From Pseudochelatococcus contaminans (lineage in GTDB: Bacteria; Pseudomonadota; Alphaproteobacteria; Rhizobiales; Beijerinckiaceae): a DNA stretch of 64,000 nt. Positions 51,201-60,872 of the stretch are shown here, in pieces. The translations under genes and the position numbers were made by a program. Under the pieces are notes generated by a model. That model saw only the letters and a program-made list of their open reading frames with translations. It made no database searches and was not told where the DNA came from. Position 1 is the stretch's first letter; every line of letters starts with the position of its first letter. The DNA lies in contig NZ_JACICC010000001.1 of the NCBI RefSeq assembly GCF_014195635.1, positions 558,001 to 622,000 of the forward strand, read 5' to 3'.

Positions 51201-52552
51201 ATCTCACCATGCGCGTGCAGGGATCGGCCCCGCTCGGCGACGGCAATCTCGATCTGTCTGTGACCGGGCCGATTGACCTTGGAATCGCCAACGCCATGCT
51301 GTCGGCCAGCGGTCAGGTGCTGACGGGCACGGCCAATGTCGATCTGCGCATCGGCGGTACGACGGCGGCTCCCTCTATCGGCGGTAACGTGCGTCTGGCT
51401 AACGGACGTTTCGAGGATCCGGTGCAAGGCCTGTTCTTCGATAATATTCAGCTTGTCGTCACCGGCAACGATCGTGAGCTGACCATCACGACGCTATCCG
51501 CCCGCACCCGCAACGGCGGCGCGGTTACTGGGTCCGGGCGCGTGGCGCTCGATCCGGCTGCGGGTTTCCCCGGCAACATCAGCTTGCGGGCGCAGGGTGC
51601 GCAGCTCGTCGGTAGCGAGATGGTCAACCTCGTTGCCAATCTCAATATCGCCGTCAGCGGTGCGTTGGCCCAGTCGCCGCAGGTGTCGGGACAAGTCGAC
51701 GTGCAGAACCTCCAGATCACGATTCCCAGCCGGTTCCCGCTGTCGCTCACGCCCATTGCGGTTCAGCACGTGCATCCGCCGCCGCGCGTACGCGCGCGGC
51801 TTGAGCAGGAGGCGCAGGCCGCAGCGCAAGCTGCTGCTTCCAAGCCGTTCGCGGCAACGCTGGATATTGCCATCAATGCTCCGACACGGGTTTTCGTGCG
51901 CGGGCAGGGCATCAATGCCGAGCTGGGAGGCATGTTGCGCATACGCGGCGACAGCAACAGTCCAATCATCGATGGCGGCTTCCAGATGCGGCGAGGCACC
52001 TTGTCCGCAGTCGGCCGCACGCTGACCTTCTCACGCGGCGAAGTGTCGTTCGCCGGCGGAAGCCTCGACCCGACCCTCGATTTCGTGGCGGAGGCGCCTG
52101 CAGGCGATATCACCGCGCGCATCGGTGTGAGCGGTTATGCATCGAATCCGCAGCTGTCGATTTCATCGAGTCCCGAGCTACCGCGCGACGAGGTATTCGC
52201 CCGCCTGCTCTTCGGCAAGCCCGTGACGCGTTTGACAACGGCGCAGACCATCCGCCTCGCTCAGGCTATTGCCCAGTTGACCGGGGTTGGCGGAAGCGAT
52301 GGCCTGGGTGGAATAGGCCGCTCACTCGGGCTCGACTCGATCGATGTGGGCACCGATGATTCCGGCAATGTCGACGTTGGGGTCGGCAAGCGCATCAACG
52401 ACAACATCTATCTCGGCGTGAAACAGGGTGCGAACGCAGGTTCCAGCCGCGTCACCGTTGATGTCAACATAACCGACCACATCAAACTTCAGGGAGAAGC
52501 GGGTGCGGATGGCTCAAGCTCGGTCGGTGTCGGCATGGAGTGGGACTACTGA
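48209..52552 (+). CDS. tamB: translocation and assembly module protein TamB
   Basis: Very large inner-membrane-anchored periplasmic protein (1447 residues) that spans to TamA; AsmA/TamB-type bridge proteins are implicated in phospholipid transport and outer-membrane assembly. A single N-terminal helix (about 18-38) anchors it; the rest is repetitive beta-taco-like sequence. The C-terminal DUF490/TamB domain (about 1080-1447) contains RGDSNSPIIDGGFQMRRG, SSSPELPRDEVFARLLFGK and the terminal VGMEWDY. It starts at a TTG overlapping the tamA stop (TTGA), so the pair is translationally coupled. Confidence 0.95.
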   Translation: MIGRNGYRRRRGRIGIGGMLLRVLAVIVVVLAGGFLFLTRTDTGRATLVGIVESVANSPDLTLAIGRLEGAVPFDMTMRDVRVGDAQGVWLDVDRARLAWRPLSLFGGVLDIEVVEADKVNVARAPVSAAKTEPEEASSGGGLPQLPFGITLERLAVGEVALGEALFGQAASLSVAGAAQLVDYRQGLNVDLTVDRIDGQEGRIVSRFGFAPEGDILTLDVTAQEPAGGIVSRLAGVEDLPPLAFAAKGAGPLDDWKGQLVLDLAGKAGANGVITVKRQDAARVLTATVNADIAALLPDTIAPLVAGQSEVAIAARFNDAGPIEVTQARLTSAAAQVEASGRFVPETEDVSATATVNVGAPSAFTALSPVPVSWFGATLRADVGGSLSALTVSATASAAQLAAEGYGADDIRIALDARSNGDVREETTRFDFTLDSNIAGVSTPDPALSQALGDSVALKARGNFEPSLVARFDEAHLALAPLSLRFTGLVDPDEVIGKIALDHANLAALRAFAGPEIAGAAKLDADVDVAFDMSRLTVTLNGVVQDLRTGVPVADNLTGGKVSLSGGVNRTEDGSFGFRDFKVLGAHVSLNADGAATPQRADVHAKLALPELAKLDPRLQGEGAVTLALTGNLENLDGIATVSIPKARAMGRPVEGLKLDINAQNLLGAQTGSLSLGGSVDGKPARGTGRFARGEDGSVQVSDLNIGLGSVSVTGAVAMDAAQLASGRVNIVAGNLADLGPLLLTDLAGRVNLQADLTSEGGGQGARVAGTVEQFAGFGASVRQARINATGRDLLRQPVLDARVEVENVNASGVDIARATVTAQGSGTANDIRLNGVVQGADVNAAARVTLGDATSIVINQARMSRGGQNIDVQPNARIDIAGGDVRVSDLEVRSGQGRLRLSGAAGSRLDLAATIQNFPLAIAELAAPGLGLAGTLSGEANISGAAASPDGRYRLNIAGLSLPAMANAGLQPLAIAASGALGQGRVTTDATIRGQNNLTMRVQGSAPLGDGNLDLSVTGPIDLGIANAMLSASGQVLTGTANVDLRIGGTTAAPSIGGNVRLANGRFEDPVQGLFFDNIQLVVTGNDRELTITTLSARTRNGGAVTGSGRVALDPAAGFPGNISLRAQGAQLVGSEMVNLVANLNIAVSGALAQSPQVSGQVDVQNLQITIPSRFPLSLTPIAVQHVHPPPRVRARLEQEAQAAAQAAASKPFAATLDIAINAPTRVFVRGQGINAELGGMLRIRGDSNSPIIDGGFQMRRGTLSAVGRTLTFSRGEVSFAGGSLDPTLDFVAEAPAGDITARIGVSGYASNPQLSISSSPELPRDEVFARLLFGKPVTRLTTAQTIRLAQAIAQLTGVGGSDGLGGIGRSLGLDSIDVGTDDSGNVDVGVGKRINDNIYLGVKQGANAGSSRVTVDVNITDHIKLQGEAGADGSSSVGVGMEWDY

Positions 52553-52681
52553 CATACGGACCGTAGTCCCATGCCCTGCCGCGAATCACCACGTCTCAAG
52601 GGTTATTCAGGAACGTTGGTTGCTCTGGAACAACGTGCGTTGACGACGGGTGACTTTTCGCACATTTCCCGTGCCGTCATA

Positions 52682-52909
52682 TCAGGCCGCCCTGCGGCGT
52701 ATCTCCCATAACATAGCGATTCGAGGCGGCAAAAGAATGTTGCCCTCAGCGTCTCGAATCCAGGCAATCTCGCGGTTTCCGGGGCTTTGTGTCATCGCGA
52801 ATGCAATCGCGTCATCCAACGTTTGAAATTCGATGGCGTTCTCAGGGCGGGCTTCTCGAATGGCTGACCAATATTGCAGGCATACTTGACCGCAAGCATC
52901 GTTTGTCAT
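52682..52909 (-). CDS. small hypothetical protein
   Basis: A 75-residue protein I do not recognise. It is slightly acidic, with a central helix DDAIAFAMTQSPGNREIAWI, a short strand-like segment EGNILLPP and a basic end EIRRRAA; there is no signal peptide or membrane helix. An excellent GGAAGGAGG ribosome binding site 5 bases before the ATG supports real translation. It lies alone between tamB and the nuo operon on the opposite strand, with 129 empty bases on its 3' side. Confidence 0.7.
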   Translation of the reverse strand: MTNDACGQVCLQYWSAIREARPENAIEFQTLDDAIAFAMTQSPGNREIAWIRDAEGNILLPPRIAMLWEIRRRAA

Positions 52910-53270
52910 CGGAGCCTCCTTCCGTTTTCACATCGGGAAAAGCCGCGCCCCAAGCAGGGCAAGGGCTGTGGGCCGTTGAGCGACGGTTTTCCCGGTTCGT
53001 TCGACCCTTCAGTTAGATTAGTCTAAAGTCGCATGTGAAGCAAAATGCGCCTTTAAGTCGGCATGCGGCACTTGCGTCCTGACGGAGGCTGAGATAAGCC
53101 TTCGCCCACATGCGAATTTCTCTAAGGCGGAACAAGCAGCAGATATTGCGATAGTTTCCGTCTCAATTCGCGAAAAGCCCGGTCCGCTTGGCGGGCGCCG
53201 GGCCGTCTGGCTAAAAAGTCCATGCCAGAGGGTTCTGGTAAAAAGGGCGCGGGAGCCGTCGGAGGGTCGG
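52910..53270 (+). promoter_or_regulatory. upstream region of the nuo operon
   Basis: About 360 gene-free bases between the small minus-strand gene and nuoA. The promoter of the complex I operon must lie here. A short inverted repeat, TTAGA-N4-TCTAA (53013-53026), is the only operator-like feature I see. GGAGGG at 53261-53266 is the nuoA ribosome binding site. Confidence 0.5.
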
Positions 53271-53636
53271 ATGCAAGATTTGTTGCTGGATTATCTGCCG
53301 CTTGTCATCTTCCTGGGTCTGTCATTGGTGATCGGCCTCGCGCTGCTGGTTGCGCCGTTTCTGGTCGCCTACAAGAACCCTGACCCCGAAAAGCTGTCGG
53401 CTTACGAGTGCGGCTTCAACGCGTTCGACGATGCGCGCATGAAGTTCAACGTGCGCTTCTATCTTGTCGCAATCCTTTTCATCATCTTCGATCTCGAAGT
53501 CGCGTTCCTGTTCCCGTGGGCGATTACTTTCGGCGAACTGGGCTGGCTTGGCTTCTGGTCGATGATTGCCTTCCTCGGCGTGCTGACGGTCGGTTTCGTG
53601 TATGAATGGAAGAAGGGAGCCCTGGAATGGGATTGA
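53271..53636 (+). CDS. nuoA: NADH-quinone oxidoreductase subunit A
   Basis: Small membrane subunit of complex I next to the quinone tunnel. The 121-residue protein has three hydrophobic helices, the conserved [22 protein letters not shown] loop region and the [12 protein letters not shown] motif. It opens the operon. Its last 10 bases overlap nuoB, so translation is coupled. Confidence 0.97.
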   Translation: MQDLLLDYLPLVIFLGLSLVIGLALLVAPFLVAYKNPDPEKLSAYECGFNAFDDARMKFNVRFYLVAILFIIFDLEVAFLFPWAITFGELGWLGFWSMIAFLGVLTVGFVYEWKKGALEWD

Positions 53637-54229
53637 TCGGACAGCCCCCGTCTGGCAAGGCCGCCCCCGGGACGCTCGTGGCTCCCGCTCCGCGCGGCAT
53701 CATCGATCCGAACACCGGCAAGCCGATTGGCGCTAATGATCCGTTCTTCGGCGAGATCAACGATGAGCTGGCGGATAAAGGTTTTATCGTTACGGCGACG
53801 GACGAACTGATCAACTGGGCGCGCACCGGCTCGCTGATGTGGATGACGTTCGGCCTTGCCTGTTGCGCCGTTGAAATGATGCAGCTGTCGATGCCGCGCT
53901 ACGACGTCGAGCGCTTTGGATTTGCTCCGCGTGGCAGCCCGCGTCAGTCGGACGTGATGATCGTCGCCGGTACGCTGACGAACAAAATGGCCCCGGCTTT
54001 GCGCAAGGTCTACGACCAGATGCCCGAGCCGCGCTATGTGATCTCAATGGGATCGTGCGCCAATGGCGGTGGCTACTATCACTATTCCTACTCGGTGGTT
54101 CGCGGCTGCGACCGCGTCGTTCCGGTGGATATTTACGTGCCCGGTTGCCCGCCGACCGCCGAGGCCCTGCTCTACGGTGTGTTGCTGCTGCAGAAGAAAA
54201 TCCGCCGCATCGGCACGATCGAGCGCTGA
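53627..54229 (+). CDS. nuoB: NADH-quinone oxidoreductase subunit B
   Basis: Carries the terminal cluster N2, which reduces quinone. The 200-residue protein has the four cluster ligands: adjacent Cys79-Cys80 in [11 protein letters not shown], Cys144 in [12 protein letters not shown] and Cys174 in [10 protein letters not shown]. The ATG within the nuoA 3' end gives [10 protein letters not shown]; the earlier frame start at 53606 lies well inside nuoA and is less likely. The N-terminal 35 residues are Pro/Gly-rich. Confidence 0.97.
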   Translation: MGLIGQPPSGKAAPGTLVAPAPRGIIDPNTGKPIGANDPFFGEINDELADKGFIVTATDELINWARTGSLMWMTFGLACCAVEMMQLSMPRYDVERFGFAPRGSPRQSDVMIVAGTLTNKMAPALRKVYDQMPEPRYVISMGSCANGGGYYHYSYSVVRGCDRVVPVDIYVPGCPPTAEALLYGVLLLQKKIRRIGTIER

Positions 54230-54241
54230 GGGGATGGGGAT

Positions 54242-54895
54242 ATGAGTACGGACGCCGCCGACATCACCGCCGAAACCGCGCCGGTCGCATCTGAGCTTGA
54301 GTTGCACGGAGCTGCTATTGCGGACGCTCTTGGCGACAAGATCGTGGCAACGAGAATCGCCTTCGGCGAGCTGACGCTCCTCGCGAGGTCAGAGGTCATC
54401 CTCGACGTGCTCACCTTCCTGCGCGATGATCCCTCTTGCCTCTACATCAATTTCACCGACATCAGCGGGGTGGATTATCCGGAGCGCGAGCGGCGTTTCG
54501 ATGTCGTCTACCAGCTGCTGTCACCGCGCCATAACCGCCGCATCCGCGTGAAGGTGGAAACGGACGAGTTTACGCCTGTGCCCAGCGCGATCACGGTGTT
54601 CCCGGCTGCGAACTGGTTCGAGCGCGAGACCTACGATCTGTATGGCGTGCTATTCTCGAACCATCCTGACCTGCGGCGGCTGCTGACGGATTACGGCTTT
54701 GACGGCCATCCGCTTCGCAAGGATTTCCCGCTCACGGGTTATGTCGAGGTGCGTTACGACGACGCAAGGAAGCGTGTCGTCTACGAGCCCGTCAAACTGG
54801 TGCAGGAGTTCCGCAGCTTCGATTTTCTGTCGCCCTGGGAAGGGCCTGACTACATTCTTCCCGGCGATGAGAAGGCTGGAGGCAAACCGTCATGA
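54242..54895 (+). CDS. nuoC: NADH-quinone oxidoreductase subunit C
   Basis: 30-kDa-type peripheral-arm subunit. The 217-residue protein contains the signature [20 protein letters not shown], then [27 protein letters not shown]. It is a separate gene, not fused to nuoD. Its stop overlaps the ATG of the following GFA gene by 4 bases (ATGA). Confidence 0.96.
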   Translation: MSTDAADITAETAPVASELELHGAAIADALGDKIVATRIAFGELTLLARSEVILDVLTFLRDDPSCLYINFTDISGVDYPERERRFDVVYQLLSPRHNRRIRVKVETDEFTPVPSAITVFPAANWFERETYDLYGVLFSNHPDLRRLLTDYGFDGHPLRKDFPLTGYVEVRYDDARKRVVYEPVKLVQEFRSFDFLSPWEGPDYILPGDEKAGGKPS

Positions 54896-55365
54896 CGCAT
54901 GCAGCCATCAAGGCTCAATGTCTGTGCGGCGCTGTCGAGCTGAGTGCCGTTCCTGAGAACGACGAAGCCGGTGTTTGCCATTGCTCGATGTGTCAGCGCT
55001 GGGCTGGCGGTATTTCCATACTGCGCACCTGCAGCGAGCTTGTCGTGGTCAAGGGCGATGCGCTTGGCATTTACGAGTCGTCCGAGTGGGGCGAGCGCGG
55101 CTTTTGCCGCAATTGCGGCTCGTCATTGTTCTGGCGTGCCAAGGAGGGCGGGCACAGCTCTGTCTCCGCCTCGGCATTCGAGAACTACGATGGTCTGCGG
55201 CTGACAAGTGAAATTTTCTATGATCGCAAGCCGGCATTTTACGCGCTGGCAAATGACACGAAGAAGATGACCGAGGCTGAAACCATCGCCTTCTTCACCG
55301 GCGCCGGCGCCGGGGATGCCAATGAAGGCAGCGCCCAGCACGGGAAGGACCATGACCATGGCTGA
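54892..55365 (+). CDS. GFA family protein (glutathione-dependent formaldehyde-activating enzyme type)
   Basis: A zinc protein of the GFA/CENP-V fold inserted between nuoC and nuoD. The 157-residue chain has the complete ligand set: C10 and C12 (CLC), C29, C31 and C34 (CHCSMC) and C72 and C75 (CRNC). The family was named for glutathione-formaldehyde adduct formation, but most members have no proven activity. It overlaps nuoC by 4 bases and nuoD by 8, so it is made together with complex I subunits. A His/Asp-rich tail (GKDHDHG) ends it. A role in complex I assembly is only an inference from position. Confidence 0.92.
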   Translation: MTHAAIKAQCLCGAVELSAVPENDEAGVCHCSMCQRWAGGISILRTCSELVVVKGDALGIYESSEWGERGFCRNCGSSLFWRAKEGGHSSVSASAFENYDGLRLTSEIFYDRKPAFYALANDTKKMTEAETIAFFTGAGAGDANEGSAQHGKDHDHG

Positions 55366-56548
55366 GGCGGACGTTCGCACCTTCAACATCAACTTCGGCC
55401 CGCAGCACCCTGCCGCTCACGGCGTGTTGCGCCTTGTGCTTGAGCTTGACGGCGAAATCGTCGAGCGTGTCGATCCGCATATCGGCCTGCTGCATCGTGG
55501 TACTGAGAAGCTGATCGAGTACAAGACGTATTTGCAGGCAACCCCGTACTTTGATCGGCTCGATTATGTTGCGCCGATGAATCAGGAGCATGCATTCGTC
55601 CTGGCGGTTGAGAAGCTGCTCGGTGTCGAAGTGCCGCGCCGTGGACAGCTTATTCGTGTGCTGTTCTCGGAAATCGGACGCATTCTGGCGCATCTGCTGA
55701 ACTTCACCACACAGGCTATGGACGTGGGCGCGCTCACGCCGCCGTTGTGGGGGTTCGAGGAACGCGAGAAGCTCATGATCTTTTATGAGCGGGCCTGCGG
55801 TGCGCGTCTTCACGCCAATTATTTCCGTCCCGGTGGTGTGCATCAGGACCTGCCCCTCGATCTCATCGACGACATTGAAGCATTCTGCGATCCGTTCCTG
55901 AAAGTATGCGACGATCTTTCGGATCTCGTGCTGACGAACCGCATCTTCAAGCAGCGTAACGTCGATATCGGCGTCGTGTCGCTGGAAGAGTGCTGGGCGT
56001 GGGGCTTCTCCGGTACGATGGTGCGCGGTTCGGGTGCGGCGTGGGATCTGCGCCGTGCGCAGCCCTACGAATGCTACGAAGAGATGGAATTTGACATTCC
56101 AGTCGGCAAAAACGGCGATTGTTATGATCGGCAGGTGATCCGCCTGGAGGAGATGCGTCAGTCTGTGCGCATCATTCGTCAATGCGTTGCCAAGCTTCGT
56201 GAGCCGGCAGGGCAGGGGCCTATTTCCGCGACAGATCACAAGATCGTTGCGCCAAAACGCGGCGAGATGAAGCGGTCGATGGAAGCTTTGATCCATCATT
56301 TCAAGCTGTTTACTGAAGGTTTTCACGTGCCGGCCGGCGAGGTTTATGCGGCTGTCGAAGCGCCCAAGGGTGAGTTCGGCGTCTTCCTCGTGTCGGACGG
56401 CACCAACAAACCTTACCGCTGCAAGATCCGCGCCCCGGGCTTTGCCCATTTGCAGGCGATGGATTTCCTGTGCCGCGGGCACATGCTCGCCGACGTGTCG
56501 GCGATCCTGGGTTCGATCGATATCGTGTTCGGAGAGGTCGACCGCTGA
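55358..56548 (+). CDS. nuoD: NADH-quinone oxidoreductase subunit D
   Basis: 49-kDa-type subunit forming the quinone site with NuoB. The 396-residue protein has the [19 protein letters not shown]-terminus with quinone-site His residues, and [21 protein letters not shown]. The ATG giving MAEADVRTF is chosen because GGAAGGA lies 8 bases before it; an ATG 2 codons upstream is too close to that site. It overlaps the end of the GFA gene. Confidence 0.97.
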   Translation: MAEADVRTFNINFGPQHPAAHGVLRLVLELDGEIVERVDPHIGLLHRGTEKLIEYKTYLQATPYFDRLDYVAPMNQEHAFVLAVEKLLGVEVPRRGQLIRVLFSEIGRILAHLLNFTTQAMDVGALTPPLWGFEEREKLMIFYERACGARLHANYFRPGGVHQDLPLDLIDDIEAFCDPFLKVCDDLSDLVLTNRIFKQRNVDIGVVSLEECWAWGFSGTMVRGSGAAWDLRRAQPYECYEEMEFDIPVGKNGDCYDRQVIRLEEMRQSVRIIRQCVAKLREPAGQGPISATDHKIVAPKRGEMKRSMEALIHHFKLFTEGFHVPAGEVYAAVEAPKGEFGVFLVSDGTNKPYRCKIRAPGFAHLQAMDFLCRGHMLADVSAILGSIDIVFGEVDR

Positions 56549-56578
56549 TTATCAGGTGGTCGGGAAACGGGTGACGGA

Positions 56579-57466
56579 ATGGCCGTTCGCAGGCTAGCGC
56601 CAAAGGAAATTCAGCCGGAAGACTTCGTCTTCACGCCGGAGAATGCCGCCTGGGCTGAGCGCATCATCGCCAAATATCCCGAGGGCCGTCAGGCCTCGGC
56701 AGTGATTTCCTTGCTCTGGAAAGCGCAGGAGCAGGGTGACGGCTGGGTGTCCGAGCCTGCGATCCGTGCTGTCGCCAATCTCCTCGGCATGCCGTACATC
56801 CGGGTGCTGGAGGTCGCGACCTTCTACACCATGTTCAACCTTCAGCCGGTCGGTCGTTATTTCATCCAGTTTTGCGGCACGACGCCATGCAGGCTGCGTG
56901 GCGCGCAGGCCATTCAGGATGTTCTCGAACAACGGGTTGGCCATCAGGGCCATGTGACGGATGACGGGTTGTTCTCATGGCTTGAGGTCGAGTGCCTTGG
57001 CGCATGCTGCAACGCGCCTATGGTGCAGATAAACGACGATTACTACGAAGACCTGACACCGGATAACTTCAACAAGCTGCTTGATGACCTTGCATCAGGC
57101 CGAGCAGTCAAGCCGGGTCCGCAAGACGGTCGTGTGTCGTCGGAACCGCAGGATGCGGTCAATACGCTGCTCGATCCCGCACTTTACGATGGCTCGGTCG
57201 TCGGCGCATGGCGCAAGCGTTTCGAGGAAGAAGACGCGCGCGTCAAGGCAGAGGCAGAAGCCAAGGCTGCTGCTGAAAAAGCTGCTGCTGATCCGACACC
57301 TGCCCGTCCGGAAACGACCCGTGGCGGCGAGCAGAAGGCCGAAACGCCTGCGGATCGTGTTGCAAACGGCAAGGACGCCGCAAAGCCGGAAGAGAAAAAG
57401 GCCGCGTCGCCTGCCACCGCTCCCGGTGCGGAAGCGCGTGCCTCAGAAGACAAGACGAAGGGGTGA
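56579..57466 (+). CDS. nuoE: NADH-quinone oxidoreductase subunit E with long C-terminal tail
   Basis: 24-kDa-type subunit of the NADH dehydrogenase module, carrying the [2Fe-2S] cluster N1a. Ligands are C99 and C104 ([11 protein letters not shown]) and C139 and C143 (ECLGACC). The 295-residue chain is much longer than the usual 160-220. Residues from about 215 on form an Ala/Lys/Glu/Pro-rich low-complexity tail ([20 protein letters not shown] and onward). Its stop overlaps a possible GTG of nuoF. Confidence 0.95.
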   Translation: MAVRRLAPKEIQPEDFVFTPENAAWAERIIAKYPEGRQASAVISLLWKAQEQGDGWVSEPAIRAVANLLGMPYIRVLEVATFYTMFNLQPVGRYFIQFCGTTPCRLRGAQAIQDVLEQRVGHQGHVTDDGLFSWLEVECLGACCNAPMVQINDDYYEDLTPDNFNKLLDDLASGRAVKPGPQDGRVSSEPQDAVNTLLDPALYDGSVVGAWRKRFEEEDARVKAEAEAKAAAEKAAADPTPARPETTRGGEQKAETPADRVANGKDAAKPEEKKAASPATAPGAEARASEDKTKG

Positions 57467-57471
57467 TCGCA

Positions 57472-58773
57472 ATGTTGAACGACAGGGATCGCATCTTCAC
57501 CAATCTCTACGGCTTCCACAGCCCGGGCTTGAAGGAAGCGCTCAAGCGCGGCAACTGGGACGGCACGAAGTTCCTGCTTGAAAGGGGCCGCGACTGGATC
57601 ATCAACGAGATGAAGGCTTCGGGCCTTCGTGGGCGTGGTGGGGCGGGCTTCTCTACCGGCCTCAAATGGTCCTTCATGCCGAAGCAGTCGGATGGCCGCC
57701 CGCATTATCTGGTGGTGAACGCCGACGAATCTGAGCCGGGTACCTGCAAAGACCGTGAAATCCTTCGTCACGATCCGCATCTGCTGATTGAAGGTTGCAT
57801 GCTGGCATCGTTCGCCATGGGTGCGCACGCAGCCTATGTATACCTGCGCGGTGAATACATCGCCGAGCGCATTGCGCTTCAAAAGGCGGTTGACGAAGCT
57901 TATGAAGCCAAGCTCGTCGGCAAGGATAACGTTCACGGCTACCCCTTCGATATTTATGTTCATCACGGGGCAGGGGCTTATATCTGCGGTGAGGAAACGG
58001 CACTGCTCGAAAGCCTCGAAGGCAAGAAGGGCATGCCGCGTCTCAAGCCGCCATTCCCGGCCAATATGGGCCTCTACGGTTGCCCCACGACGGTCAACAA
58101 CGTGGAATCGATTGCTGTTGCCGGCACGATCCTGCGGCGCGGCGCGGCATGGTTCTCCGGTATCGGCCGTCCCAACAATGTCGGGACGAAGTTGTTCTGC
58201 GTTTCTGGCCACGTCAACAAGCCCTGCAATGTCGAAGAGGCCATGGGGTTGACCTTCCGCGAATTGATCGAAACCCATTGCGGTGGCATCAGGGGCGGCT
58301 GGGATAATCTGTTGGCGGTCATCCCCGGCGGTGTTTCGGTGCCGATGGTTCCGGCCGATCAGATCATCGATGCGCCGATGGACTTCGATACGCTGCGCGG
58401 GCTGCGATCAGGTCTAGGTACGGCTGCGGTCATGGTCATGGACAAGTCGACGGACGTCGTCAGGGCCATCGCGCGCATCTCATACTTCTACAAGCACGAG
58501 AGCTGCGGCCAGTGCACGCCTTGCCGTGAAGGTACGGGCTGGATGTGGCGCGTTATCTCGCGCATGGCCGAGGGCAGGGCGCAGAAGCGCGAGATCGATC
58601 TGCTGCTGGATGTCACGACTCGTGTCGAGGGGCACACGATCTGCGCATTGGGCGATGCAGCTGCATGGCCGATACAAGGTTTGATCCGGCATTTCCGCCA
58701 CGAGATCGAGAAGCGCATCGACGATTATGCGGCGAACCCGCATAGCGATCCTGTGCTCGTGGCGGCGGAATAA
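57472..58773 (+). CDS. nuoF: NADH-quinone oxidoreductase subunit F
   Basis: NADH-oxidising subunit with FMN and the [4Fe-4S] cluster N3. The 433-residue protein has the nucleotide loop [18 protein letters not shown] (51-68), [19 protein letters not shown], and the cluster ligands in [13 protein letters not shown] (C345, C348, C351) plus a Cys near 391 ([12 protein letters not shown]). The ATG giving [14 protein letters not shown] matches the family start; a GTG 3 codons upstream overlaps the nuoE stop. Confidence 0.97.
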   Translation: MLNDRDRIFTNLYGFHSPGLKEALKRGNWDGTKFLLERGRDWIINEMKASGLRGRGGAGFSTGLKWSFMPKQSDGRPHYLVVNADESEPGTCKDREILRHDPHLLIEGCMLASFAMGAHAAYVYLRGEYIAERIALQKAVDEAYEAKLVGKDNVHGYPFDIYVHHGAGAYICGEETALLESLEGKKGMPRLKPPFPANMGLYGCPTTVNNVESIAVAGTILRRGAAWFSGIGRPNNVGTKLFCVSGHVNKPCNVEEAMGLTFRELIETHCGGIRGGWDNLLAVIPGGVSVPMVPADQIIDAPMDFDTLRGLRSGLGTAAVMVMDKSTDVVRAIARISYFYKHESCGQCTPCREGTGWMWRVISRMAEGRAQKREIDLLLDVTTRVEGHTICALGDAAAWPIQGLIRHFRHEIEKRIDDYAANPHSDPVLVAAE

Positions 58774-58784
58774 GGGTAGGGTCG

Positions 58785-60863
58785 ATGGCAAAGATCATCG
58801 TTGACGATGTCGAAGTCGAAGTCCCGGGCGAGTACACGCTGTTGCAGGCTTGCGAGGCTGCCGGCGTGGAGGTTCCGCGCTTCTGCTTCCATGAACGGCT
58901 GTCGATTGCCGGCAACTGCCGCATGTGCCTTGTTGAGGTTAAGGGCGGTCCGCCCAAGCCGACTGCGTCCTGCGCCATGAATGTCCGCGATCTGCGGCCC
59001 GGCCCTAACGGTGAGCCCCCGGTGATTTCCACCCGCTCACCGATGGTGAAGAAGGCTCGCGAAGGCGTGATGGAGTTCCTGCTCATCAACCATCCGCTTG
59101 ATTGCCCCATTTGCGACCAGGGTGGTGAATGCGATCTGCAAGACCAGGCGATGGCATACGGGGTCGACTCCAGCCGCTTTGCCGAAAACAAGCGCGCCGT
59201 AGAGAACAAATATATCGGTCCGCTCGTTCGCACGTCGATGAACCGCTGCATTCATTGCACGCGCTGCGTCCGCTTCGTCACCGAAGTCGCTGGTGTGCCA
59301 GATCTTGGCGCCATTGGCCGCGGCGAGGATATGGAGATAACGACGTATCTCGAAAAGGCCATGCGCTCCGAGTTGCAGGGCAACGTCATAGACCTCTGCC
59401 CCGTTGGTGCGTTGACGTCCAAGCCATACATGTTCAAGGCACGGCCTTGGGAGTTGCTCAAGACAGAGACGGTTGACGTCATGGACGCGCTTGGTTCGGC
59501 GATCCGCGTCGACGCGCGCGGGCGTGAGGTCATGCGCGTGCTGCCGCGTATCAATGAAGCGGTGAATGAGGAGTGGATCTCCGACAAGAGCCGCTTCATC
59601 TGGGACGGCCTCAAAACGCAGCGCCTTGATCGTCCTTATGTGCGTGAGAACGGTCGCCTGCGTCCCGCCTCATGGCAAGAGGCTTTGGGCGTTGTGGCTG
59701 CTCGCGTTAGGTCGACTGCTCCTAACAGGCTTGGCGCAATTGTCGGCGATCTGGCAGCGGCGGAGGAGAGCTTTGCTCTCAAATCACTGCTGTCGCGGCT
59801 TGGCTCCATCAATATCGATGGTCGGCAGGACGGAACTGCGCTCGATCCCATTCTCGGGCGGGCCACTTACCTGTTCAATACCACCATTGCTGGTATCCAT
59901 GAGGCGGATGCGATTCTGCTGGTTGGCACAAACCCGCGCCGCGAGGCCGCTGTGCTCAACGCCCGCATTCGCGAGCGCTGGCGGTTGGGCAACCTCAAGG
60001 TCGGCCTTATCGGTGAGCCGGCCGATCTCACCTACACACACGAATATCTGGGAGCCGGTTCCGATACGCTTGCGGCAATTGCCGACGGCACGCATTCTTT
60101 TGCCGATGTTCTGAAGCAGGCGGAGCGGCCGCTTGTCATCATCGGTCAAGGCGCATTAAGCCGGCGGGACGGCCTTGCCGTACTGTCGCTTGCGGCAAGG
60201 GCTGCTGTGGCTGTTGGCGCGGTGAAAGACGACTGGAACGGCTTCTCCGTGCTGCACACGGCGGCATCGCGTGTTGGTTCGCTCGATCTGGGTCTCGTGC
60301 CGGGCGAGGGCGGTCTCAATGCCGCAGAGCAGGCTGCCGGCGGCGTCGACACACTGTTCCTGCTGGGTGCTGATGAGATCAAGGTCGCGGATGGACCCTT
60401 CGTGGTTTACATAGGCACGCACGGCGATCAAGGCGCCCATCGCGCCGATGTCATCCTGCCGGGCGCTGCCTACACGGAGAAGTCTGGGCTCTACGTCAAT
60501 ACGGAAGGGCGCGTGCAGATCGCAAACCGCGCGGTATTCCCGCCGGGTGAAGCACGTGAAGACTGGGCAATCATTCGCGCGCTATCGGAGCTGGTGGGGC
60601 ATAAGCTGCCATTTGATAACATAGCGCAGCTTCGGCAGTCTCTGTTCGTATCTCACCCACATCTGGCCCGTATCGATACTGTCGAGCCTGCGGACCATAC
60701 GGCCATCGAAAGGTTGGCTGCCCTGGGCGGTGCGACGGATAAGACAGGGTTCGAAACACCTGTCGTCGATTTCTACCTGACCAATCCCATTGCTCGGGCA
60801 TCGGCGATCATGGCTGAATGCTCGGCGTTGGCTCTTGGCGTCAGCCGCCAGGCAGCGGAGTAG
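58785..60863 (+). CDS. nuoG: NADH-quinone oxidoreductase subunit G
   Basis: 75-kDa-type subunit that relays electrons through three clusters. The 692-residue protein has an N-terminal [2Fe-2S] ferredoxin domain (C34, C45, C48, C63), the His-Cys [4Fe-4S] motif in [17 protein letters not shown], a further [4Fe-4S] set in [10 protein letters not shown] with a distal Cys in DLCPVGAL, and a degenerate molybdopterin-oxidoreductase domain. The length fits the alphaproteobacterial and mitochondrial type. Confidence 0.97.
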   Translation: MAKIIVDDVEVEVPGEYTLLQACEAAGVEVPRFCFHERLSIAGNCRMCLVEVKGGPPKPTASCAMNVRDLRPGPNGEPPVISTRSPMVKKAREGVMEFLLINHPLDCPICDQGGECDLQDQAMAYGVDSSRFAENKRAVENKYIGPLVRTSMNRCIHCTRCVRFVTEVAGVPDLGAIGRGEDMEITTYLEKAMRSELQGNVIDLCPVGALTSKPYMFKARPWELLKTETVDVMDALGSAIRVDARGREVMRVLPRINEAVNEEWISDKSRFIWDGLKTQRLDRPYVRENGRLRPASWQEALGVVAARVRSTAPNRLGAIVGDLAAAEESFALKSLLSRLGSINIDGRQDGTALDPILGRATYLFNTTIAGIHEADAILLVGTNPRREAAVLNARIRERWRLGNLKVGLIGEPADLTYTHEYLGAGSDTLAAIADGTHSFADVLKQAERPLVIIGQGALSRRDGLAVLSLAARAAVAVGAVKDDWNGFSVLHTAASRVGSLDLGLVPGEGGLNAAEQAAGGVDTLFLLGADEIKVADGPFVVYIGTHGDQGAHRADVILPGAAYTEKSGLYVNTEGRVQIANRAVFPPGEAREDWAIIRALSELVGHKLPFDNIAQLRQSLFVSHPHLARIDTVEPADHTAIERLAALGGATDKTGFETPVVDFYLTNPIARASAIMAECSALALGVSRQAAE

Positions 60864-60872
60864 GGGGCGCAC

